A DNA stretch of 64,000 nt from Ceratodon purpureus (Eukaryota; Streptophyta; Bryopsida; Pseudoditrichales; Ditrichaceae): positions 6,687,320 to 6,751,319 of the forward strand of contig CM026424.1 in NCBI GenBank assembly GCA_014871385.1. The letters are read 5' to 3'. Position 1 is the first letter of the stretch; each line of letters starts with the position of its first letter. Under the pieces are notes generated by a model. It saw nothing but the letters and a program-made list of their open reading frames with translations, did no database searches and was not told the DNA's origin. Both the position numbers and the translations under genes were made by a program. This document shows, piece by piece, positions 56,111-64,000 of the stretch.

Positions 56111-57532
56111 ATGGCTCCTCCCGAAGCTGCGTCCATTCTCTGGTTCGTTCAGTACATGGGGCTCCCTAATGTCGGCATAATTCCATCGGTGACCCCTACT
56201 GAATACCTCCCGAGCAGAGAGGCTCTAGCAGAATTTTTTGGACCAAAGGTGAACAGTGGCTACACGTTTGACAATTTCGGTGATCTCATGTACGAGGCAT
56301 ACGTCATGGAACTGTACACGCGCGTCTTACAAGTTGAATGGCCGGCAAATGGAGTAGTTACATTTCATTTCGCGAGAGGTCTCCTGTCGGAAGCCATGGA
56401 AGTAGATGTGAACTGGGCCGAATTTGGTTTCAAGATGACACACCCTCATCAGTCCCGGAGCAAGGGAACCCGAGTTCTTCCGTTGTTCGAGAATCTGGAT
56501 CGCCCACTACCGCCGCTCTCGAAGATTGTTCCTCGTACTCGATTTAGCCAGGTAATTTGCCCCCCTCTCCTCATTCCGCATGTGCATGGCTGGTACTCTC
56601 TCCCTCTTAGACTGTCCAGTTTCCTTCAGAATTTGATGTTTTGTATCCATTAACAGTTATCCCTCTAGAAATTTAAAGCGAAATTCGTGTCTCTAAACCG
56701 AATGTAGTTCCCATTTGGATCATGGACTCTGCAGATCGGGAGTCCTCGGATTTTTCCAGAACGCTCCATGGCATCTCCCACTTCTCCGGCGGTGCATGCA
56801 GCTGTGCCTCCTGCAGAAGAAGTAGAGCGGTTGAACATTCCAGCGCCCATCGCACCTCCACAAACCCAGTCCGCCCAACTCCCTGGCGGAATTAGCATCA
56901 CCAAACCATCTGCTCGGAGCCCTAACGAAACAGGGGAGGCATCTAACAAGCGCCACATTGCCGCTGAAGAGTGCTCCTGCATGAGTTCAGCAAATGTGAT
57001 CGCCGACGTTATTCCCGGACTCCTAATTATCCGTGAAGGAATCATGCAGCTCGTTCAGGAACATAAGACGACTCTGAGGGAGACACGACACGCTGCATTC
57101 TGCGAGGTTCACATTGCGAACGACCGACTGGAAGAGGAGACCAAACGTCTGAGATTCGTGGAGAGGAAAGTCAGAGAAACGGAGGCCAGCGACATCGCTG
57201 TCACGGAGGAGTACGAGAGAGCCAGAGCAGTACTGGCAACTGCTCGTGAAGACCATACCGCCCCTTTGAGCATGGACCCGAAAAATACAAGAGACAAATA
57301 TCTGAAGAACTGCGAGTTGCTCGTTAAGTCTTGGTCCGGCAACGTTGAGAAAGCGCGCGAAAGAGTAGCAGAGTGGGAATTCAAGAGTACGAAGCAAATT
57401 GCCCGTGTTGGAAAGCTCACAGATAGTGCTCGTGCTACCGACGTGAATTGTCAAAAGACCTGCAACATGATTGACAGGGACATCGGGCATCTCGATGCTG
57501 TTGCTGAGTTCCTCAAGCGGGCGAGGAAGTGA
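56111..57532 (+). CDS. CACTA-borne accessory gene of unknown function, coiled-coil protein, 2 exons
   Basis: Exon 1 56111-56551 and exon 2 56735-57532, joined in phase 0 by a GT..AG intron (CAG|GTAATTT .. TGCAG), give 412 residues. The start ATG lies in CAGCCATGGC, a good plant context. The N-terminal ~145 residues form a compact, aromatic-rich domain (MAPPEAASILWFVQYMGL, VNWAEFGFKM) that I cannot assign. Residues 150-230 are Pro/Ala-rich and probably flexible. From about residue 240 to the end the protein is charged and helical (RLEEETKRLRFVERKVRE, EYERARAVLATARE, VEKARERVAEWEFKS), a likely coiled coil. No transposase motif is seen. It sits between TNP2 and the right terminus on the same strand as TNP2. 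It could be an accessory protein of the element (regulator or anti-silencing factor, speculative) or a captured host gene. Confidence 0.7.
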
Positions 57533-58440
57533 AGCAATGAACGCAATGAAGCAGGGTTGGAGATGCAGTAATCTTAAAGCATCAGGCAGACTCATCGAGG
57601 ACTCGGCCAATCTCTATACACGTAGAACCTCATGACTCTATGTAAATTGAATTCGGTTACTTGTGGGCAGATATACGTGTTTCATTGTGAAATGAACCTT
57701 TAGAACTCCTGGACCATTTGGTTTTTGTTGATACGAACTTGCGTTTTTAGTGTCTCAGCCCAAGCTCGTCCAATACATAGCTCCTTCTCTCTACTGATCT
57801 AGACTGAATTTTTCACAAGCTGAATGTTCTCCGTAACCTGCTTAAGACAAGGAATACATTGAGATTTTAGAAATGGTGTTGAGTGTGAGTGGCATGTTTC
57901 TTCTCGGGAGTCACTTTAATCTCCCCACTCTGGCTTCAATGATTCTCACATACCAGCCAATGAAGTGAAGCAAGTTCCTCTTCCCCCTTGTCGAATTACT
58001 CAAGTCCCATTTCTACAGGTCAATTACATTGACTACCTCTATAACCCCTTTCACACTACAAGACATCGGGATGACAGATACCCGGATGATTCTGCACATA
58101 CCCGCGAACGCAGCCACCCAGGTAAGTAAATCTGTCACCGATGACACGTGTCCGCAGGTCGTGCACCCTCCGCCTCTTGTAATTTCCGCGACGACAGTTA
58201 CTGCAAAACCCAATCCGTCGAAGAATTCCTTCATCCAGCCCAGCTCATCCATCTGCAAAAACACCTCAGTAACTGCCCTCGGTTCACCTTCGTTTGTCGA
58301 ATTACCGTCCCTCCCGGAAAAGAAGTAGGTCCACAGTGAATAATGCACGACGACTGATCCAAAGATAGCCATGTCGGAGTCAGACTTTAAGCTCGGATTC
58401 TCCGTTTCCAAAAATGCACTCTCACTTTCAGATGACCCAG
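57533..58440. other. CACTA right-hand non-coding part
   Basis: Contains the 3' region of the accessory gene. Between about 58013 and 58474 both strands are open (58013-58474 minus, 58029-58328 plus). Neither shows a domain, so I leave them uncalled. Confidence 0.45.
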
Positions 58441-58557
58441 CAGTGAACACCGAAAAAAACACCCAGCCAATCACATTCCAGAGCTAAACAAAGATGAACA
58501 CCAAACATATTTTTTGGTGTTCATGCTTGGTGTTTTTGAACGCCTTTCCTACTAGTG
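58440..58557 (+). repeat. CACTA right terminus with subterminal AACACC repeats
   Basis: Contains GAACACCGAAAAAAACACCC (about 58445-58464), GAACACCAAACA (about 58496), TTGGTGTTCATG (about 58514) and TTGGTGTTTTTGAA (about 58528), then the terminal TACTAGTG. The motif AACACCA is shared with the left end. Confidence 0.7.
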
Positions 58558-58767
58558 CTCTTTTCATATTTTATTTTCTTCTTTTCAATTGCGAAACTTA
58601 TTTTCCCAAATATTCAGCTAGTGGATCTTGGGTTCTAGGCTTGGCCCTGAGCTTCATGATATTAGAAGCCTAAGGTAATCACATAATCATTAGGGGAAGA
58701 TTGGGGTCTCCAAAAGGCCTTTGGTCGGAATCTGTGCCTGAAAATTAGGCCATGCCCGTGCACTTTA

Positions 58768-58794
58768 CCTGCTGGCACCAATGGTGCCAGCAGG
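58768..58794. repeat. Perfect palindrome inside the 430-bp MITE
   Basis: CCTGCTGGCACCA, a central A, then TGGTGCCAGCAGG: 13-bp arms without mismatch. Related CTGCCAGCAGTGCCAG text follows directly. Confidence 0.9.
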
Positions 58795-58961
58795 TCGCCA
58801 AATCCTGCCAGCAGTGCCAGTAGTTGGCATTTGGGGGGTCCAGCCAATCGCTTGCAGCGAAGGCGTTGCCCACTGCTGTCACCTCATTGGACAATACAAG
58901 CAGTAATGACACTGTCAACGAGCGTGTGCCCACTGCAGTCACCCCATTGGACAGTAGCGGA

Positions 58962-59025
58962 TCCTGTTGTCAGCAGGGCGAATCTTGTTGTCAGCGGGGC
59001 GAATTTTGTTGTCAGCGGACAGGAT
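58962..59025 (+). repeat. Short tandem repeat inside the 430-bp MITE
   Basis: Three units built on TTGTTGTCAGCGGGGCGAAT (20-bp period, with small changes). Ahead of them is a longer imperfect repeat of CCCACTGC.GTCACC.CATTGGACA (about 58868 and 58928). Confidence 0.75.
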
Positions 59026-59286
59026 ATCCACCAATGAGATTTCGCAGAGAAGTGTCAGCGGGCAGGAAGCTCACTTAATCCGGGCTGTCTTACAAGGCCC
59101 TTTGGAGACCCCATTTTTCCCCTAATGCTTATGTAGTTTTACAATCCAAGAATTTGGACTCTCAATAAAATTTGGCTAATGGACTTTGGATATTGCGGCA
59201 ATGAATAGTAAATCTAAATAAGCCACCAAGACTTAGACAATGTGTGCTATCTTTGATTCTATATATATCAGAAGGATGACTTTAGA

Positions 59287-60028
59287 GGGCACAAGCATGG
59301 TAAAGTGGACCACAAAAGTGCTTAGCTATTTGCCAGATTAAGCCATTTTGCAAAAATTGCACAAAAGTGATGGAAAGATGTAATTAAAGTCAATTTTTTT
59401 TGCTAATATAGATTCTCAACTTGTTTTTCTACAACTTGGAAAAGTTTCATCCAAAGTAGACACTTTAAAGTTATTGTATGAAGGCTTTAAATCCAAGCAA
59501 AGTAAATGCAGTCATTTGGAAAAGTGAACATAACGATTTAGGGTTTTGTTTGAAATCACTTTTAATTTTGGGGTGCCCTCTGTATGTTTAAGAAGTATTC
59601 TAAAATAATCAATTCATATACTCATTAATTGCTTTAGCGTTCCAAAAGTATTGCAACGATGTTTTTTAAAAGGGTCACTTCCGCGGTACTTTTTGTGCGT
59701 ACTTTTTCACCGAACATTGTTTTTTAAAGTGAAAAAAACATCCTCCAAAGACAATAGAGGGCACCAAATGAAGAAATCAAGACTTTGGAAAAGTTCATTT
59801 TCATGATTTATAACTAGTGGTCAAATTTAGTTTCAATTTAGGATGTTTTTTTTTTTTTAAAGATGTGTGTAAGATACCTTATGACACTCTCGAAAGTGAC
59901 TAAAATGCACATAAACTACACCAAAATGCTTAAAATCAGCTTTGAGCTTTTAAAAACAGCACACTTCAGATTCACTTGTTAGTGATCACATTCTGCACTT
60001 TGTGGTCCACTTTACCGTGCTTACACCC
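59287..60028 (-). mobile_element. 742-bp MITE, family copy 3 (reversed)
   Basis: The same family as 24614-25353 and 28980-29729 but in opposite orientation. Ends are GGGCACAAGCATGGTAAAGTGGACCA and, inward from the right, GGGTGTAAGCACGGTAAAGTGGACCA. TAGA flanks both sides (59283-59286 and 60029-60032). The corresponding place in R2 (about 29895-29920) has no insertion, so it arrived after the blocks separated. Confidence 0.88.
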
Positions 60029-61690
60029 TAGAAAAATAACAAGAAATATAATGCAATTCACCCCTAAAGTTCTGAGGGTATTTTTCATCAAAACTACCTC
60101 AAAACAGCCCCTCTTCAAAGCATGGTGGATTTTGCAAACTTGGGGTGTTTTTTAGTACATCTAACCGTAAGATCTTGTAGCTGACTTCTATGTCTACATG
60201 TTCACCATATCTCACACACTCATTCTTCACCAATTGCAAGATCATAACGTTCAAAGTAGAAAAACAAGTTTTTTTTCCCTACAAAAAAAGGGGACAGCAG
60301 AGTTTTGAAGGCCCAAAAAACAATTTTTTTGCATTATGGATTTTGGGGGTTTTGATGCACGTCAAAGAAGACTGAGTTAGATAATTGTATTTAGAAAATT
60401 ACATTCAAAAAATTTGTGGAAAGTTGCCAAAAAAATCATTTTCCGCTAGGTGGTATACTGAAATTCCCAAACAACGGCCGTTTTTGGACAATAAAAATAG
60501 CATATGAAAAAACTTTGGATTAAAAATCCGAACGGTGGGAACATGCTCTACTGCCTTCTCTATACATAGAAATTTTTTTTTGTGAAAAATATCAAAATCT
60601 CAATTTCTGGTGGAATTTCAAAGTTTCGTCTTTGGGCAGATTTTGGCAGTTTTGGGTAGTTTTGGGCAGTTCTGGGCAGAATTTGCTGCATTCACATTGG
60701 CTTAGAAAAATTCAGCAGCTGCCCAACGAGCAGCGTTTGACACTTAAACCTTGATAACTTTTGATCCCGATGTCGGAATTGAAAAATAAAAATACTCACA
60801 CGAAGATCTCCGAACGGCCCACTTTCAATAAAAATTTCAGAAAAGTCTGATATAAATTGCATTTATAGATACATGCCCAAATTCCAAAAAAGCCCAAATG
60901 TGGCAGATTGTCCTTTAGGGGTTAAAAGGAAAAATATCATTCATTCATTTGTGGTAAAGAATTGTATAATTGTAAAATATATATGTTGATGGTGTTATAA
61001 TGTTTAATATCCAATTAAGATAAAAATGTATAGTTTCTAAAATTAAGAATATTACTTGAATTGTAAAATATTATATTTACATTCATAGATCTCAAATAAT
61101 AAGTTGATTATTGTATTCCAATTCATAAATTTACATTATGTATTAACTCTAGATAGAGCCTATGTCACCCAAAAAAGTAATCACTAATTAGTGAATGGCA
61201 AATGGCAAGTATGATAGTTGTTTCTAGAATTTTTTTGTCTTGACTTCTAAGGGTAGACGATCTAAATTTAATGGCTAATGGATCTAAGTGTTGATTAACT
61301 TGATTTAACTTTCTTTAATTATAGTCAATTTTTGCCAATTCTTTTTGGATTAACACTTAACTAACTCTTTATAGATTGAGACTTTCATTTTTTATATTCA
61401 TATTTTTTCAGAAAAAAATACAATGAAGCCTGAAGGAGCAATTGTAAATAGCTTAGATATAGAAAGATTCATATATTGTCTGTCCTTTAGGAATGAAATT
61501 TGTTAAAAAATAGTACCACTAGAAATTAATTTTATCTAATAATTACTATAATACCACCTTAATTCTTTTATTATAAAATTTAGAATCTCATCTTTTCTTT
61601 GGATATGATTTTTTTTAAATGTTATATAATTTGATTGTGCCTTGGTATAAATGACAACCAGTGGTAAAAACAATGAAAAGAATCATGGCT

Positions 61691-63487
61691 CCATCTATGG
61701 CTTCCATACTTATTTTGAATTTGATTGTTAATACAATGAGAATGATACTTTTCAAAGATTAGAATTTTAGAATTAAAGAGACTATTGAAAAAAATAATTA
61801 AAAAACATATAAAGCTAAAATTCTTATATCTATTAATACAAGGAAAATTTTACTTCATGAAAAGAAAAATACAATGAATTTATCTTTATAGTATTATTAT
61901 TTTTCAATCAAAATAATAAGGAGGCACATAAGACTCTAGTGGTCTAACTATATTTGGTATATATATGCTATTAGTAGACTGATAATTTATGGAAATCTAG
62001 TTTCATTGTCATTCTATATTTGAAAAGTAATTATCCTTGAGTTTAGAGACCATAAAGCTTTTTCATAAACAATATGAAAAGACCAACCAAACTTTTTCAT
62101 ATTTGTTACCTATTTAGATTGAACAAACCTATAATATCTTAATTAAATGCCGGATACCTTTATAAATAACTCTAAGATATTCAAATAGACCTTGATTGGC
62201 TTCAATTATATAAAAACTTAATCAAACCAATTATCTCTTGATAAATAATGATGCAATTTAGACCCTCAATTAATATCAATTTTGTTTATCTGTACTCAAT
62301 AAGGAAGAGAAAAAACTTCAATTTCCTAGGGAGATTAGTTTCAACTTTATTTATATGCATAATATGAAGGCATGGTACATTACTATACTGAAATTTTACA
62401 AAACAGAATTCTAAATTATACTATCGGAACATTATTAATAAATTCAAATTAAAAAAATATGGTTAATTCTACAAAAGATTCCCAAAAAAACTAACTGTAA
62501 TGAAATCTAAATTATTGATAAATTTCAGCCTAAGATAATGCAAATTGTATTCCTCAAAAATGTTTACCTTGAGCTAAGTGGATGCCGTTACCTTATGTGG
62601 ATGTCGTTACCAACATGTTCATTTCCATATCTATTCAATCTTCAAATATACCGGTAGAATTTATTTCTAAATTTTTGAAATTCTCCTGTCAATCTTCTTC
62701 CCCTGGCCGATTCCGGCTGGGGTGTTTGTTCCCTTTTTTTTCTCTGCAATTGATATTTTTAATTTGTTTCAAAAAATTAAAAATTAAAATAAAAAAATAC
62801 TTTAAGCAAAAAATCTTTTGTACATTAATGTTATCTCAAAAAGCATTTCTAGTTTTTGAAAACTGGTTTATTCTAAAACATTACAATACTGGGTAGTTTT
62901 ACATGGACATTAAAAATCAGTACAGGTAATAATACCAAGATGAAGAACTGATTCATTATCTAATCCAGAAATCCAAAAGATGACTCCTGCCATGTAAAAC
63001 GTGGGACTCTTCATAAGGGCGAAGTGTGTAGACAGGCGAAGACTCTTTGGCATATTCATGCTGGGAAGCCGATAAATGAGATACTCTCCGATCCCACGTT
63101 TAAAGCATGCGCCTGTACTTGCGAGGATCAGACAGAGCTTAATCACGAACCCGCGTTGCCTAGTCAATGATTATCAAACAAATCCTCCCTCGAGGAACTT
63201 GTGTAAGTTGAACGTGTAGCGGGATCTGATCAGTAGAGTCATCGATCAACAAGCACATGTTGATATTCGGTCTTTATTGATTCTCAGGAGTCTACATATT
63301 CAGCTTCCTCGAGGTGGAAGAAAAGTATTTGCAGTTGTTAGTCATCTGCTTGCACCCCCTTGTAGTTGGTTTGCTCACTGGATCTGTTTGGTGCTCACTA
63401 GTATCACTCCCCGAGCTAGGAAGGTGTTTTTGTACAGTTCATTGCAGGTACTCCATCGATCAGGTTGATTAGCTTGCGAGATTTAAT
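61691..63487. other. AT-rich region between R3 and lectin F
   Basis: Mostly AT-rich without a supported gene. At 61915-62190 it resembles the 10001-10357 foldback element in decayed form (GTTTAGAGACCATAAAGCTTT, AAATGCCGGATACCTTTA, AAATAACTCTAAG). Frames at 62582-62896 and 62910-63167 have no domain. The last 250 bp should contain the promoter of lectin F. Its sequence is unlike the promoters of copies A-E and no clear TATA box stands at the expected distance. Confidence 0.45.
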
Positions 63488-63916
63488 ATGGCGCCTTATT
63501 CGATTCACGTGAAGATCATCCAGAACAACCCCTCGAACTGGTACCGGATAGTGGAGGAGACGGTGTTTTCCGACGGCACCTGGAGTAAGTGTGGTAGCGA
63601 GCACACATTGACTATAGACCGCAGTGGGACCTCCGGAATGCTGCGGTTCACAAACCCGACGGGCGACTTCTTCCTGGTGGCTCTAGGAGTTCACAACTAC
63701 AAGCGGTGGTGCGACATTGTTCCGGACGCCTCTACGAGCATGACCGGCGTTCAGGTTAACCCGTTATACTATGCTAGTGGCGACGGTAACCGAAATGGGA
63801 TGCTGTGGAAGCAGCTGGCGAATCTGGAGGTGGTGACTGCCAAGGGCGTGCACATCAAGGTGGATTACTACAAGGAGGATGGGAATACTCTCTACGCTAC
63901 CATTACCGTTGTTTAG
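63488..63916 (+). CDS. Fungal fruit-body (ABA) type lectin, diverged copy F
   Basis: A 142-residue single-domain lectin of the same family as copies A-E, but clearly diverged, by my reading about two thirds identical. It keeps SGTSGMLRF, GVHNYKRWCDIV, GMLWKQLANLE and VDYYKEDGNTLYATIT. The NWHYANGGTW loop of the others is shortened to VFSDGTW, and the stretch after CDIV differs. The start ATG 63488 is followed by GCGCCTTATTCG, matching the second-residue region of the family. It is intronless. Flanks show no similarity to the lectin blocks, so it did not take part in the recent duplications or gene conversion. It could bind a different sugar or be expressed differently. Confidence 0.93.
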   Translation: MAPYSIHVKIIQNNPSNWYRIVEETVFSDGTWSKCGSEHTLTIDRSGTSGMLRFTNPTGDFFLVALGVHNYKRWCDIVPDASTSMTGVQVNPLYYASGDGNRNGMLWKQLANLEVVTAKGVHIKVDYYKEDGNTLYATITVV

Positions 63917-64000
63917 AGGGTGGTTGATTTCTAGCCGATTGGAAGCCAATGTAGGTAGAGGGTGCGCTCCAATTGTGAGCAGCTAAGTTGAGAGATGGTC

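Larger units (their letters stand above)
44242..58557 (+). mobile_element. 14.3 kb CACTA (En/Spm) transposon, apparently complete
   Basis: The left end begins CACTAGTGGAAAACAGG; the right end, read inward, begins CACTAGTAGGAAAGGCG. The 3-bp duplication CTC flanks it (44239-44241 and 58558-58560). The lectin-block flank R3 is continuous across the insertion when compared with R1 and R2, confirming both borders. Subterminal copies of ACACCA/TGGTGT cluster within about 150 bp of each end. Inside are a TNP1/TNPA-like gene (minus), a TNP2 transposase gene (plus) and two further open frames, all without internal stops. It may therefore be an autonomous or recently active copy. Confidence 0.92.
58693..59122. 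mobile_element. 430-bp MITE with internal perfect palindrome
   Basis: The ends read GGGGAAGATTGGGGTCTCCAAA and, inward from the right, GGGGAAAAATGGGGTCTCCAAA, flanked by TA on both sides. It is absent from the corresponding places of R1 and R2. Inside are a perfect 27-nt palindrome (58768-58794, CCTGCTGGCACCA arms around one A) and tandem units. No credible gene, although plus-strand frames at 58824-59078 are open across the tandem units. Confidence 0.8.
58558..61690 (-). repeat. Lectin-block flank R3, part after the CACTA insertion
   Basis: Resumes the block of lectin E. Landmarks are CAAATATTCAGCTAGTGGATC (about 58608), AATTCACCCCTAAAG (about 60055), GGAACATGCTCTA (about 60537), GGGGTTAAAAGG (about 60917) and ATAAATGACAACCAGTGG (about 61647). 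It is interrupted by MITEs at 58693-59122 and 59287-60028. The frame at 60190-60375 is not conserved. No gene. Confidence 0.7.

Noticed and set aside
58013-58474. Open frames on both strands near the right end of the CACTA element
   Set aside because: No domain, no clear splice or start signals, and the minus frame runs into the subterminal repeats. A short exon cannot be ruled out.
62582-62896. 104-codon plus-strand frame
   Set aside because: AT-rich and low-complexity at its end (runs of Lys/Ile/Phe codons), with no domain.
1-64000. CRISPR arrays, bacterial operons, ribosomal RNA or complete tRNA genes
   Set aside because: None seen; the repeats are transposon ends or tandem units, and genes have plant-type introns and promoters.

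Overview
The window looks like nuclear DNA of a land plant, most probably a liverwort of the Marchantia type. The reasons are spliced genes with GT..AG introns, plant-type transposons (CACTA, hAT, copia, MITEs), a class I plant small heat-shock protein, and above all several copies of a fungal-fruit-body-type (Agaricus bisporus agglutinin, ABA-type) lectin. Among plants I know that lectin family from Marchantia polymorpha. The species is an inference; no marker gene proves it. Most of the window is AT-rich repeat or intergenic DNA with islands of GC-rich coding sequence.

Layout. 1-5134: AT-rich intergenic DNA. 5135-9141: a 12-exon gene for a kinase-fold protein whose catalytic loop has lost its key residues (pseudokinase). 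10001-10357: a foldback element. 10648-14646: a 4.0 kb transposon with a broken hAT transposase. 15462-17497: convergent lectin pair A/B. 17498-21170: AT-rich flank R1. 24614-25353: a 740-bp MITE. 25993-26523: small HSP with a strong heat-shock element cluster. 27491-27925: lectin C, followed by flank R2 (to about 31560) carrying a second MITE. 32685-38476: a copia element with near-identical LTRs but a stop-riddled gag-pol. 40293-40669: a PIF/Harbinger-like MITE. 41656-43370: convergent lectin pair D/E, then flank R3, which is split at 44242-58557 by a 14.3 kb CACTA transposon. R3 resumes at 58558-61690 with two more MITEs. 63488-63916: a diverged sixth lectin, F.

How the parts relate. The lectin locus grew by duplication of a block (lectin plus about 4 kb of flank), giving B-R1, C-R2 and E-R3; A and D are positional counterparts with a shared upstream block. 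Because the blocks are paralogous, several transposon insertions can be read against an empty site in a sister block (the hAT-type element, the MITE in R2, the MITE in R3, the CACTA element, a short retroposon). The coding sequences of lectins A-E are almost identical while their flanks are not, which points to gene conversion. The spacer between the two convergent genes is in opposite orientation in A/B and D/E, as expected from recombination between inverted lectin copies.

The CACTA element appears complete: CACTA termini, a 3-bp target duplication, an intact four-exon TNP2 transposase model, an intact four-exon gene for a second (TNP1/TNPA-like) protein, and two further open reading frames of unknown function, one of them a clean two-exon coiled-coil gene. 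It is the best candidate in the window for something not yet described. All gene models were made by eye from splice signals and reading frame; no alignment or database search was run.
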